Positions 34,545-45,815 of a stretch of DNA of 64,000 bases are shown here, in pieces. The notes under the pieces are model-generated. The model worked only from the letters and a program-made list of their open reading frames with translations, had not been told where the DNA came from and made no database searches. The DNA is from Adiantum capillus-veneris (taxonomy: Eukaryota > Streptophyta > Polypodiopsida > Polypodiales > Pteridaceae). The position numbers and the translations under genes are program-made. Every line of letters begins with the position of its first letter. Position 1 is the stretch's first letter. The stretch is taken from contig CM043944.1 in NCBI GenBank assembly GCA_014529385.2, forward strand, positions 52,139,268-52,203,267. The letters are read 5' to 3'.

Positions 34545-35974
34545 GTCACTCTATATAATACTATTGTATCACGTGCATTCAAGTTCCTTTTGCAAAACCC
34601 CTAACCCGCAGATTTTTAAAGGAATTATAAACCCTTTTCTCTCAAAATCTAGCAATTATTCTAAGAATTGTAAAATAAAATACCTACGTAAATGGTTTTC
34701 TTTAAGTTTCAAGATAATCAAATACCCCTTTGTTGGACTCTCGTGATATATTACTTTTTTGAGAAGTGAAAGGGGGGGGGGGGGGGGGGGGGGGGGTCAC
34801 TATATAGAGATCTTGTATCACACGTGTGTTCGAGAGGTATTTATAAAACCCCTTATTCTACACTTTTTGAGGTATATAGATACCCCTTATGTACCACTTT
34901 TCTCAATAAAAAAATCCCTTATGTACCAAAATTTTCACTTTTTCAATTTAAAACCCCCTTTTGTACGTATATTTTATGTAAACTCATAAGAGAAATTAAT
35001 CCCTTATGTTGAACTCACGTGCTATTCTACATATTTTTGAGTAAACCCCCCAAGGAAATGAAATCCTTGAGAATAAGACAAAGTGAAACTTTAAACCAGC
35101 CATGGTAATAAGGACGATGCACACTAGATACTGCGAAGACAAGGACACACATTACACAAGAAACAATACTAGTAATGTAGTGGGCATAATGAAATGGTTT
35201 CCAAAAGAACACTATAGATTGCATGAAAAATGAGGTTGTAGTAGCCATATCCACAAAGTTTTCGTAAATTTTTTGTGTTATTGTTATTTAAGGTGAAGAC
35301 TTTAAAGGAGTCGCCTAGATCTCTAATTTTCATAAGGGTTGAGGTGGCTTTTGGCTACAATTAAATACTTTACGTATATATGGTGGTCTGTTTTACTTGT
35401 CTCAACTAGATTGAGATGGTACGTTTATTGTTTCACATACAATGAGAGGATCTGTTTCTTATCTCAAACATGGAACTAATAACTCAGGAGGAGGAAGCAA
35501 AATGGACCTACATATGTAATGCTCATTTCCTAGTAAAATTTTTACTTGCTAGAATTGTCGAAACTACTTGAACATTTATGTTGCTCATGCTTGTTAATTG
35601 TAGTCATACTTGAGGGCTAAAGTGGAAATGTATAATAGTACATGTACTAGTAGCCTTGTTGGACTCAAAGGAGCTTAATGTTGTCGATTACAACCACAAA
35701 TGGATTATGGGTCTTCTTAGACAGGTCACTCCATAATATGTACCATAGTACACGAGTTCAACAAAAGGGGTTAGTTTTTCTTATGATTCTACAAAAATAT
35801 ACATACAAAGGGTAATTTAAATTGGAAAAAGTGATTTTTTTGATACATAAAAAGGTCTTATTATCAAGAAAGATGGTACATAAGGGGTCTCTACATACAT
35901 AGAAAAATGTAAGATAAGGGGTTTTATAAATACCTCTTGAATGCACGTGCTATAAACGATCTCTATATAGTGAT
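34545..35974. mobile_element. inverted-repeat element with three copies of a ~240-bp end
   Basis: 34797-35036 and 35733-35974 are the same ~240-bp sequence in opposite orientation, both beginning TCACTATATAGAGATC at the outer edge. 34545-34752 is a more diverged copy in direct orientation to the first. The ~700-bp interior has no coding motif. The layout fits a foldback or non-autonomous DNA transposon. A run of 25 G (34772-34796) lies directly against the outer end of the inner left copy. No target duplication was established. Confidence 0.65.
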
Positions 35975-36274
35975 TCCCTTGAGTGGCCCTTCCACATATT
36001 GAGTTTGGAAACTCACCACTTCATTGATATTTCTTGCTCCTAAAAGCTATTTCAAGGTTACAAAATGCGCAAGAGAGTATGCAAGACACCTTAACTTTTA
36101 CAAATTTGCAAAAGTCTTTTTGCCTCACAACCTCACCCTATGATCTTGAAAGTTTTCTGCGTTTTTTAATAGGGTGATCTTTTGAGGTCACATTGTGATG
36201 GGGGACAGATCATTACAGGGGGAATAGATCATTGCAATTATTGATCTTCAACAACTGGATGATAAGAGAGCTCA

Positions 36275-36574
36275 CTATGAGTTGATTTTAAGGGGGCTTG
36301 AATTGAGGCCAAGAGGTGAGGGCCCATGAAGGAGACATGAATTGTTGGAGAAGAATTTGGTGCCTTTGGCTTCACCCACTGCCTTAACAAGGAGCTCCTC
36401 TTCAAGCCTCACCTTCATCACCTGCATGTGCAAGGGCTCGCTTGTCTGCAGTTTGGATGTAAATCTTGCCATATCCTGATTTTGAGTTGCTGCCTTTACC
36501 AAGCCACTAGCGCTCTGTGAGGACGATGGATCATCATCAGAAGAAGCTGCACTCTGCTTATCATTTCTCGCCAT
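36275..36574 (-). CDS. unidentified ORF, possible first exon of a gene
   Basis: A 99-codon frame starts Met-Ala-Arg-Asn-Asp-Lys-Gln with a Ser/Asp-rich stretch (residues ~9-23) followed by a Lys/Glu/Leu-rich, helix-like segment (residues ~25-75). The composition is balanced, unlike the surrounding repeats. A possible splice donor AAG/GTGAGG lies inside, near 36412, which would end the exon after Met-Lys. Upstream (36600-37120) the minus strand is CT-rich, like a plant 5' untranslated region. I do not recognise the protein; it could be a gene fragment or chance. Confidence 0.35.
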   Translation of the reverse strand: MARNDKQSAASSDDDPSSSQSASGLVKAATQNQDMARFTSKLQTSEPLHMQVMKVRLEEELLVKAVGEAKGTKFFSNNSCLLHGPSPLGLNSSPLKINS

Positions 36575-37300
36575 CCTTCGCCTGCTATCAAATCAAGCAA
36601 AGAGAAGAAGCTAATTGCGCATTTTCTGTAAATTAGCTGTTTTGATAGACCTACAGAAGGAAGCAATCTGTGGGGTTAATTAGCATATCTCATTGGTGTA
36701 TGCTGTTGACAATCGAGGGCCTACAAGATTAAGCCGATAATTAATGCTGACGGGCTGTTAGTTAATGGTGTAGAGGATTAGCAGTCAGTTAATGTTGTTG
36801 GGTGGTTAATTAGGGAGCTAGTAGATTTGCAGCATCAATGGCGGCGGGCGATAAGCAAGGGCCTGCACCATCGATTAAGTAGCTAATGCTGGTGGGCGAG
36901 CAAACGAGATGTGCGTCAGTATAAAGATGCTGGTGGGCGGACTAAATCCCGAGGAAGGGTGCGCCGCCGCAAAGGTGGATGGGTGACGAGTAAGTAGCAG
37001 AAGATCAAGAGAGAAGAAGAAGAAGAAGCAGAGCGCGAGAGCGAGCGAGATGAGGGGGGTTGGTTTGCACACGCAAAGTGGACTCGTTAGACAACATATT
37101 TTCAAATGAAGCCGCCTCCGCCCTTCTATAACCAATATTGACTGCTTGGAACCTTTTTGACAAACTTTCCTCACTTTTCAAAACCTATCACGCAAGCGTG
37201 GTAGCAATTGGCTATCCTATGTCCCGCTTGACTAACAGACCTTCAGTCAAGGCTCGTGGGATGATGGCTAAAGCTCTCATCTTCTCTTCTCTCTCTTCTT
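36575..37300 (-). other. upstream sequence of the 36.3-36.6 kb ORF
   Basis: No clear gene. Purine-rich on the plus strand at 37010-37050 (GAAGAAGAAG and GCGAGCGAG). It could be promoter and 5' untranslated region, but no TATA box could be fixed. Confidence 0.3.
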
Positions 37301-37301
37301 T

Positions 37302-37302
<1 letters not shown>

Positions 37303-37334
<32 letters not shown>
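37303..37334. repeat. (CT)n-(CA)n compound microsatellite
   Basis: About 9 CT units pass directly into about 7 CA units. Confidence 0.9.
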
Positions 37335-37579
37335 TACACACTCGCTCGCTCATACACACATACATAACACATCTTGATTTCAAGACTCCATGGGATTGTT
37401 CCCATGACATCAAAGAATTTCTTGTCTTGTGTATGTGCAAGATGAGTTGGGAAAGGGATATTCTATAACCCAAGTGTGGTAGACTAGTTAGACTGAAGAA
37501 CCAGTCTTGAATTCAAGACTTGTTGCCTAAATGTTTTAGAGCTCTTAGGATTGTTCTTACTACAAGGTAAAATAATGTG

Positions 37580-37729
<150 letters not shown>

Positions 37730-38059
37730 CATAAAAATTACAAATATTATCATCATTAATCAAGTGAGCTTCAATTTTGCAAAAGATAACGTCTTGAGAG
37801 ATGTTTGTGTATATTGGAAATTCATGTAAAATTTATATTGGAATTTATTCGAGAAACTTTGCCTAGCATCAAAGGCATTTTGGAAATTGTTGAAATTTGA
37901 GAGGTATACTTATAAGTTTTAGAAATTCAAGAGATAATTTTTCACATATTTATAACTATACAAGTACATATAATATATGTATGTGTGCATGTGAAATCCC
38001 AATCTCTCTCTCTCTCTCATATATATATTCATATATATATATATATATATTCTTTCCTC

Positions 38060-38290
38060 TAATCTTATGGACAAATGCACAATCACTCTATTATACCCCC
38101 AAGCTTACCATGGGAGTGGGACGAGCCACAAATCATCATTGGCAACTCTTATATATATTCTTGTCCACCCAAGAGATTCCACCCACATTCTTAGATTTCA
38201 CAATTGAATATTAAAATGCAATGGTAGGTATCGAACTCTTCCTTACAGACTCTACCACCTAACGAGCTGCTATAACCACTTAGACAAAGC
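38060..38290 (-). mobile_element. tRNA-derived SINE-like sequence
   Basis: On the minus strand a D-arm-like TTAGGTGGTAGAG (box A, 38250-38273) is followed by GAGTTCGATACC (box B, 38227-38238), the internal RNA polymerase III promoter of tRNA genes. The spacing between boxes is shorter than in a true tRNA and no acceptor stem pairs. About 150 bases of unrelated body end in an AT-rich tail near 38060. No target duplication was found. Confidence 0.45.
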
Positions 38291-38345
38291 GCGATTGTTG
38301 CTTTGGTAGTTGCCAATATACATAGTATAGAGAAAAATATTTCTT

Positions 38346-38575
38346 ACATGGATGTGTCTCCCTCCGTCAAGGTCGTGTGGAGGGCGACAAAGGATCTGCA
38401 CCGTCCATTTGATGTCCATTTTCCTGCAGAATCTCGTCAGTGAGCAGTGGATGGCAGCCAGCTCAGCACTCAGAATATTCAGGCGTGCAGACCAATAGAT
38501 GCATCCCAGATCAACACCTGGAATCGCTCCTGCTATAGACACCTTAGCACGCGGAATATATGAGCTTGGAATCAC
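38346..38575 (-). CDS. unidentified exon-like ORF with a splice donor
   Basis: The minus strand is open for about 75 codons with balanced composition (Ser-Ile-Ala-Gly-Ala-Ile-Pro-Gly-Val-Asp-Leu-Gly-Cys, later Arg-Pro-Pro-His-Asp-Leu-Asp-Gly-Gly-Arg-His). It ends at CCAT/GTAAGA near 38345, a strong plant 5' splice site. The SINE-like sequence sits in the would-be intron. I do not recognise the protein. It may be a relic exon or a chance frame. Confidence 0.3.
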
Positions 38576-38689
38576 GGAGGGACTGCCACATCAGCGCACA
38601 GAAAATGAAATTGCTTGTTGCCTTCGTGATTGTCACCACGTTGCAATAGGTGTGCTGGTCCCCCTCTCCCACGACCATTGACGACCGGA

Positions 38690-39118
38690 AATGGTCGTGC
38701 ACAGACCATTCCTGTAATCAGAGCTCTCGACCTTCGTCGATCGCCCATGATTAACGAAAATGGTTAATGCACTACCATTCCCTACACCTTCAACGATCCT
38801 TGCTATCCCTCCTCACATGCCTACATTCCACGGCCATTCATTGTTGCCTTCCACAATATTCATGTAACTCGAAGCAATATCTTCTGCTTTTGCTACACCA
38901 TCACATCCATTGTTTTCTATTCACGTTCCCCGTGAGTATCTTGGAAGGTTCCTCTTCTTATTTTATTTTTTGAATTGGGTATAACATGTTGTTGCTTCTC
39001 TTGAAAATTATTAGAAAATTGCACCCAATTAAATGTGGAAGGGGTCAATGAAAGGAAACCTTAAGGAAGAGGCAAAGGCTACAGAAAAGAGAAATAAAAT
39101 GTCAAAAAGACGTATACA
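38690..39118. other. no recognisable gene; short inverted words
   Basis: GACCATT/AATGGTC and GGTCGTG/CACGACC words recur near 38660-38770. No ORF with a known domain. Confidence 0.35.
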
Positions 39119-41030
39119 CAGAAGGCATAGAAGCCATTTTCGAAGTCCGTTTGCGTTTTTTCGTAGAAAAACGCAATCGGATTTGACCTACGGCTTGTGT
39201 ATTTGGCGTTTCTTCTATCCGTTTGACCTACGGCTTGCCATACGCACTCTTGACATTGCTTAAAGACTACCTAATCGTCTACGGATGGTTTCAGTAGGCA
39301 TAGAAGCCATTTCCGAAGTCCGTTTGCGTTTTTCCGTAGAAAAACGCAACCGGATTTGACCTACGGCTTGTGTATTTGGCGTTTCTTCTATCTGTTTAAC
39401 TTACGGCTTACCATACACACTCTTGACATTTCCTAAAGACTACCTAATCGTCTACGGATGGTTTCAGTAGGCATAGAAGCCATTTTCAAAGTCCGTTTGT
39501 GTTTTTCCGTAGAGAAACGCAATCGGATTTGACCTATGGCTTGTGTATTTGGCGTTTCTTCTATCCGTTTGACCTACGGCTTGCCATACGTGCTCTTGAC
39601 ATTGCCTAAAGACTACCTAATCGTCTACGGATGGTTTCAGTAGACATAGAAGCCATTTCCGAAGTCCGTTTGCGTTTTTTCGTACAAAAACGCAACCGGA
39701 TTTGACCTACGGCTTGTGTAGTTGACGTTAATTCAAACCCATTGACCTACGGCATGCCATACATGCTCTTGACATTTCTTTAAGACTACTTAATGAACTA
39801 CGGATGGTTTCGGTATGGATAGAAGCCATTTTCGAAGTTCGTTTGCGTTTTTCCGTAGAAAAATGCAATCGAATTTGACCTACGGCTTGTGTACTATTGG
39901 TGTTTCTTCTATCCGTTTGACCTACGGCTTGCCATGTGCGCTCTTGACATTGCCTAAAGACTACCTAATCGTCTACGGATGGTTTCAGAAGGTATAGAAG
40001 CCATTTTCGAAGTCCGTTTGCGTTTTTTCGTAGAAAAACGCAACCGGATTTGACCTACGGCTTGTGTATTTGACGTTTCTTCTATCCGTTTGACCTACGG
40101 CTTTCCATAAGCGCTCTTGACATTGCCTAAAGACTACCTAATCGTCTACGGATGGTTTCAGTAAGCATAGAAGCCATTTTCGAAATCCGTTTGCGTTTTT
40201 TCGTAGAAAAATGCAACCGGATTTGACCTACGGCTTGTGTATTTGGCGTTTCTTCTATCCGTTTGACCTACGGGTTGCCGTACGCACTCTTGACATTGCT
40301 TAAAGACTACCTAATCGTCTACGGATGGTTTCAGAAGGCATAGAAGCCATTTCCGAAGTCCGTTTGCGTTTTTTCGTAGAAAAACGTAATCAGATTTGAC
40401 CTACAGCTTGTGTATTTGGCGTTTCTTCTATCCGTTTGACCTACGGCTTACCATACACACTCTTGAAATTGCCTAAAGACTACCTAATCGTCTATGGATG
40501 GTTTCAGTAGGCATAGAAGCCATTTCCGAAGTCTGTTTGCGTTTTTCAGTAGAAAAACGCAACCGGATTTGACCTACGGCTTATGTATTTGGCATTTTTT
40601 CTATCCGTTTGACCTACGGGTTTCCATACACGCTGTTGACATTGCCTAAAGACTACCTAATCGTCTACGAATGGTTTCAGAAGGCATAGAAGCCATTTCT
40701 GAAGTCCGTTTGCATTTTTCCGTAGAGAAACGCAATCGGATTTGACCTACTGCTTGTGTATTTGGCATTTCTTCTATCCGTTTGACCTACGGCTTGCCAT
40801 ACGCACTCTTGACATTGCTTAAAGACTACCTAATCGTCTACGGATGGTTTCAGTAGGCATAGAAGCCATTTTCGAAGTCCGTTTGAGTTTTTTCGTAAAA
40901 AAACGCAACCGGACTCGACCTACGGCTTGTGTATTTGACGTTAATTCAAACCCATTGACCTACGGCTTGCCATACACGCTATTAGCATTGCTTTAAAACT
41001 ACCTAATGAACTACGGATGGTTTCAGCTAG
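39119..41030 (+). repeat. 173-bp satellite array, eleven units
   Basis: Units start (CATAGAAGCC) at 39126, 39299, 39472, 39645, 39818, 39993, 40166, 40339, 40512, 40685 and 40858; ten spacings are 173 bp and one is 175. Each unit contains a hairpin TTGCGTTTTTC-CGTA-GAAAAACGCAA (best in unit 2) and usually two TTGACCTACGGCTTG copies 40 bp apart. Units 4 and 11 share a TTAATTCAAACCCATTGACC variant and units 3 and 10 share GTAGAGAAACGCAATCGG, a seven-unit interval. It directly precedes an ATTTC-tailed 3' terminus. It could be a centromere-type satellite or the 3' repeat zone of a retroelement. Confidence 0.95.
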
Positions 41031-41185
41031 CTGCTTAGTCCACACCCAGCAGTTTAGGATTCCATAATATGTTATTTTGTCATTTTGTTATTCTAACCTA
41101 GTATCAGTCTACCACATTGTAACTTTCTGGTCTCAAGGTCACTTTGGCCTTTTGAAGAGTTAACATAACATTTCATTTCATTTCT
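41031..41185 (+). repeat. third copy of the ATTTC-tailed 3' terminus
   Basis: It contains CATTGTAAC, GGTCTCAAGGTCAC, TTTGGCCTTTTGAAGAG and an ATTTCATTTCATTTC tail, matching 390-491. Confidence 0.65.
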
Positions 41186-41214
41186 TTCTTTAATTTTAAT
41201 TTTTTACGCAAACC

Positions 41215-41533
41215 ATAACTCTCTCTCTCTAGTTTTAATTTCCTATGCACATTTTTCTCTCTCTTTAATTTCTTACACGCACACATACTTCTCTCTCTCT
41301 CTCTATCTCTCTCTTTAATTTCCTACACGCACACACACTTCTCTCTTTCTCTCTCTTTCCTACACACACACACATACACTTCTCTCTCTCTCTTTCCTGC
41401 ACACACACACACACACCGCTCTCTATCTCTCTCTTTAATTTCCTACACGCACACACAGTTCTCTCTCTCTCTCTCTCTTTCCTACACACACACACACTTC
41501 TCTCTCTCTCTCTTTCCTACACACACACCTCTC

Positions 41534-41570
<37 letters not shown>

Positions 41571-41599
41571 TTCCTACACAAACACACACACACACACCG

Positions 41600-41669
<70 letters not shown>

Positions 41670-41705
41670 ATCTCTATCTCTATCCTACACACACGCACAC
41701 ACGAT
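41215..41705. repeat. mixed CT / CA microsatellite block
   Basis: Repeating modules of (CT)n, TTTCCTACA and (CA)n recur about every 50-70 bp until a pure CT array at about 41600-41660. Long minus-strand ORFs here are artefacts of the repeat. Confidence 0.9.
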
Positions 41706-41737
41706 GTGGGTAGAGAGAGAGAGAGAGAGAGAGGGGT

Positions 41738-42157
41738 TAGGGGGGGGGGGAAGAGTGCCATAATACCTCGCAGCAGGTTTCGGCCAAGATCTGAGAACGC
41801 GCGCATTGAGGGCGAAAATGGCCCCTTCGTGCGTGGGTTCGGCTTTCCCCCCCCCAAATTACTTCCGTCGATACCTGCGTCGATATATGTGTGAGAAAAT
41901 TAGTCTTTCGACGCGTATATCCACATTCATATCGACGCGTATATCGACGGACGGTAAGTACATCGATATGAGTGTGGAAAGGCACGGGCGTCGATATATA
42001 AAGCATCGATAACTTTGGGTTATGTTGTGGTGAATCTCATATCTTGCAGATTTGATTACTTTCTTAGTGATTGGGTTTTTAATATATATTGAAAGAAGAA
42101 AAATGCTTTTAAAACTGAACATCTAGTTCTTTTGTCTTCAATTTTAACTTAAAAGCA
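41738..42157 (+). other. 5' flank of the hAT pseudogene with CGTCGATA motifs
   Basis: The word CGTCGATA, or its complement TATCGACG, occurs at about 41866, 41878, 41930, 41942 and 41989, with a related TTCGACGCG at 41907. Clustered short motifs near a transposase gene are typical of hAT subterminal repeats bound by the transposase. Terminal inverted repeats were not identified. Confidence 0.5.
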
Positions 42158-43880
42158 ATGGAGAAAAATGTCAGCACAAGTTGTACGAAGAAGCCAAAGA
42201 ATAAAAAAGCTCCTGGCAAAGAGTGGGGTTATGCTCACAACATATGTAGTCGATATAAGGAGTGGCAATGTAAATTTTGCCTCACAACAAAATTAGGAGA
42301 TGCACCACGTATTACGGATCATTTTTTTGGTGGCATTCAAAAGAGTTATAAGAAATGTGAACATCTTGAGGCACCTTCAATTGCAAAGCGCTTGAGAGAA
42401 GAACTCACCCAAAAGGGTGGCAAGAGAGGGTAGATATATAGCTCTTTTATGGATCCAAGTCAAGAGCAGTGAGAGCCAAATATTAATTCTACTAATCCTG
42501 TGGTGACACCAACTAACCTAGGAGGACAGCCTGCGCAGGGAGCGAAAATGGCAAGCAGTGTTACTTTTAAGCGTCACAATGAAGGTGGACTCTGTCAAAT
42601 GCGTCAAAAATCATTGCATCAAAGCTTTCGAAATCTCTAGAAGAAGCAAAAGTTATACTCATCAAAGCAATTCTCTTCACTGAAAGTTCTCTTGTCACAG
42701 TAGACAACAACCATTGGAAGGCCGCTTGGAAGAAAATCGGTGAGTTTGGCCCAGGATTTTCAGGTCCGTTTTATCACACGATATGAAATGTTCTCTTGGA
42801 CAAATGTTACATTGAAGTCAAAGAGAAAGTTTCCAAAATAATACTTGAGACTATTTTGCTTTCAAGATGCACAATTGTGAGCAATGGATGGTCAAATGTT
42901 CAAAGAAGACCATTGATCAATGTAATGATGGTTTGTCCAAGGGGAGAAATGTTCATAAAGACAATTGATAGTTCTGGTGCAATTAAAAGTGCAAATACAT
43001 TTCTAAGGTCTTAATTAATGTAATAAAAGAAATAGGAGCTGAACATGTCGTTCAAGTAGTCATGGACAATGCAAAGAACTATAAACAAGCTAGTAGTCAA
43101 TGGTTGTAATACGCAAAGCTTAAACTTGGTGCTGAAGGATTGGTACTCTAGTGAAGAAACCACATGGTTCACCAAAACAATTGACACAGCGTGCCAAGTT
43201 GTGAAATTTATCTTGAAACGACAAAGAGTGCTCGATTTGTATAGAACACGAATGTTAGTGATATTGAAACTTCCTGTTGAAACTCAAATTTGCACGCATA
43301 TTTATACACTGGAATCACTTCTCCGCAATAAGTGCGATATGATTGACACTTTCAATTGCACGGCCTTTGATAAATTGCAGCTTGATCAGAAAGAAAAAGT
43401 AAAACAGAAAATTACATGTCTACGTGGCTCTACAAACAAGACTACTTGGTGGAGGAGTGTAATCGATGCATACCATGTAATGATGTCCATTATGTTTGTG
43501 ATTTGCAACCTTGATTAGAAGGCGCCAAAGGTGGACAAAGTGTGGATGACATGGTGGTCAGTTCAACAGAGTCTTGAAAATCTTGAGGAGCTAAAAGAGT
43601 CTGTAGCAGCAAAGGAGTGGTAACTACCATTCTCTGGCAAACAGTGATGAATTTTGGCCAAGTATTTTCATGCAAGATGAAAGAGTGCTCATAGTCCACT
43701 CCATATTGTGGCTTACATGCTCGATCTGAAGTATCGGAATTTTAGATCTGATGTCCAATATAGAGGTGGTCAATGATTTCTATCACGTGGTCAACACGTT
43801 CTACTCCAACATTTGGGACCAAATTGATTGTATCAAAGAAATGAGTGCATTTAGATATTGGATCACATCAAAAGGATGAA
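42158..43880 (+). pseudogene. hAT transposase (BED finger plus DUF659), decayed
   Basis: The first segment (42158-42433) opens with Met-Glu-Lys and contains a BED-type zinc finger: Trp-Gln-Cys-Lys-Phe-Cys, then His-Phe-Phe-Gly-Gly with a following Cys. After stops the DUF659 region appears at about 42780-43080: Cys-Thr-Ile-Val-Ser-Asn-Gly-Trp-Ser, Cys-Pro-Arg-Gly-Glu, then in another frame Val-Val-Gln-Val-Val-Met-Asp-Asn-Ala-Lys-Asn-Tyr. Further on, Asn-Leu-Val-Leu-Lys-Asp and Val-Lys-Phe-Ile-Leu match the downstream hAT core, with a His-Ile-Val-Ala-Tyr-Met-Leu-Asp-like segment near 43710. At least five stops or shifts break the frame. The enzyme would cut and paste hAT elements; this copy is dead. 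Confidence 0.9.
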
Positions 43881-44775
43881 ATGCCAACTTGTTTTTATGA
43901 TTGTCAAAACAAAGACAAAGAAGAGTTCAATGTCAGTGTATCTCAATGCACTACAAACGAAATAAAAGAGAATAATATAATAAATGTGGAAGTTGAATTA
44001 CAAGAAGACCATCCTTTAGAACCTTTAGAATCTACCCAAAACCTTTGTACCTATTAGGGAAATTTTGAACTCTCAAAATGGGCCCTATAAGGACTTTGAC
44101 TTTCTCCCTCTTCTCCAAAATGGACTCAAGGTAAATTTTCACAAATGAAATTAAAACTTGTCGAACCTTTTGGATTCAGAATGTACTCATCGAGATCTAT
44201 CCATTGATATATAGCATGCCATCAAATTCCTTACATTCTATTTTTTGATGCGACAACTCCGTCTTATAAATGGAAATCTCTCCCCACATTTTAGTTTTAG
44301 TGGGGGGACCATAACTTCTACAAATCCATCCCAAATTTTTTGGAGTTTGGGGATTCAAAACATACTTCCTAAGATCTTTCCAATGATATGTTGGTTGATA
44401 GGGTTTTGAAAAAGCATTTATGTGGTTCTCTGGGTTGCCTACTTTGGAAAAATTTTCCCTAATGCCACTTTAGCACTTTATCATGCCCTTGTGTACACCT
44501 CTAGAACTTCTTGGCACCACTTCTAGTCTCGTCCAACTTTGGTTGCACCATCATTGCCAACCCCCTTGTTGAAAATTTATGTTCAACCACACACATGTTT
44601 ATTGCACCTAAAAAATTGCTACACCAAACAAACACATTGTGCACCACAAAACCACTACCATATGTACAAAAGTTGTTTCGTGATACCCATCGATTTTTCT
44701 CAAGCGGGTTGTCTAACCCCTTGCATCATTGGCCATCATCCACCTGGATCAAACACCTTGCATTGAGCAGTGTGT
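43881..44775. other. no recognisable gene
   Basis: Possible 3' part of the hAT element up to about 44050, then low-information sequence. No array or RNA gene seen. Confidence 0.4.
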
Positions 44776-44790
44776 CCACAAGGCAAAGGA

Positions 44791-45090
44791 TGTACAAATA
44801 CCTGTCACAAAAACACCTATTACTAGTTTGGGCCATAGCATGTACATGTACCCGCTATGAAACACCTATTGCTAGAACCTTATGGCCCAAAGGACATGGC
44901 ATGTACATGTACCCCCACAAAACACCGATTGCTAGCACCCTATGTCCCCAAGGCCATAGGATGTACGTATACTCGCCACAATACACCTATAGCTAGCACT
45001 TTATGTCTTCAAGGCCATAGGATGCACATATATCAGCTACGAAACACATATAGCTAGCACCCTATGGCCCCAAGGCCATAGGATGTACAT
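44791..45090 (+). repeat. ~61-bp minisatellite, about five units
   Basis: TGTACATGTAC-like anchors sit at 44841, 44902, 44962, 45023 and 45084, preceded by a shortened unit at 44791. Each unit has ACACCTAT-GCTAGCAC and CCCCAAGGCCATAGGAT. Units near the right are more alike than the first ones. Confidence 0.85.
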
Positions 45091-45815
45091 ATTGTTTGCC
45101 TCTTCACCATCAATGACTCAATTCCAGCATCATCGAGCTCCTTTTCATCAACCAACCCTTCAAGGTCTCCTAGCACCTCCTGCCTATCACCTTCAATTAC
45201 GTGCTCTTCAACCACCTCTTCTACCGCTGCATCATGCTCTATCAAGGAAGAGAGAAATTCTCCCCATACAGCATCGTCATGGTCTTCTTCCATAGGCAAG
45301 GCCACCTTTTCTTTTTTGGAAAAATTCTGCACTTGCCGTCCCACCCTAGCACACTCCATTGCAGGGCCATTAGCATGGCACCACACACCATCTTTACCTA
45401 CATGTCTTCATTCCCAAGCTTTGACACTCTTTCGTATTCTTCATTCATTGTGGCAACCACCACATCTTCATGCATGTAACAAGGTGGATTTACCTCTACC
45501 AGCATAGGCTCATAGGAATTTGTCTCCTCACTATAGGATGTGAACTCGATATTTGCATCCTCATCCCCCAGATGCTCCACAAAAGCTTGACCATTATCTT
45601 GGCTTTGCACAATTTTGTCATCCAACTCCAAGACTTTAGCACCTACAAGTTGGCCACAATCTACTACCCTTTCATACAAACACTTCACAAGAATAGGTTC
45701 CACCTCTTAAAGCTTCACTAGGTACTTGGCATCTGCTAACTTCTGTGCTACATGCTCTCTTTAACAAAATTCTCATCTTTGTTGATGAGCTCCTCCACAA
45801 TGGCAAAAAAATCTC
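45054..45815 (-). pseudogene. acidic C-terminal remnants downstream of gag (element I)
   Basis: Two minus-strand open segments (45398-45703 and 45054-45386) are rich in Glu, Asp and Val. They lie directly downstream of the duplicated gag fragment on the same strand, so they may be the rest of that polyprotein. No domain recognised. Confidence 0.4.

Noticed and set aside
38225-38290. True tRNA gene
   Set aside because: Box A and B are present but the spacing is short and the acceptor stem does not pair.
39119-41030. CRISPR-like array
   Set aside because: Units are 173 bp and repeated throughout with no unique spacers; this is satellite DNA.
41265-41857. Long minus-strand ORFs with Cys-Val-Cys and Arg-Glu runs
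   Set aside because: Artefact of CT/CA repeats.
44511-44996. 161-codon plus ORF
   Set aside because: The C-terminal part translates the 61-bp minisatellite, and the rest has no recognisable motif.
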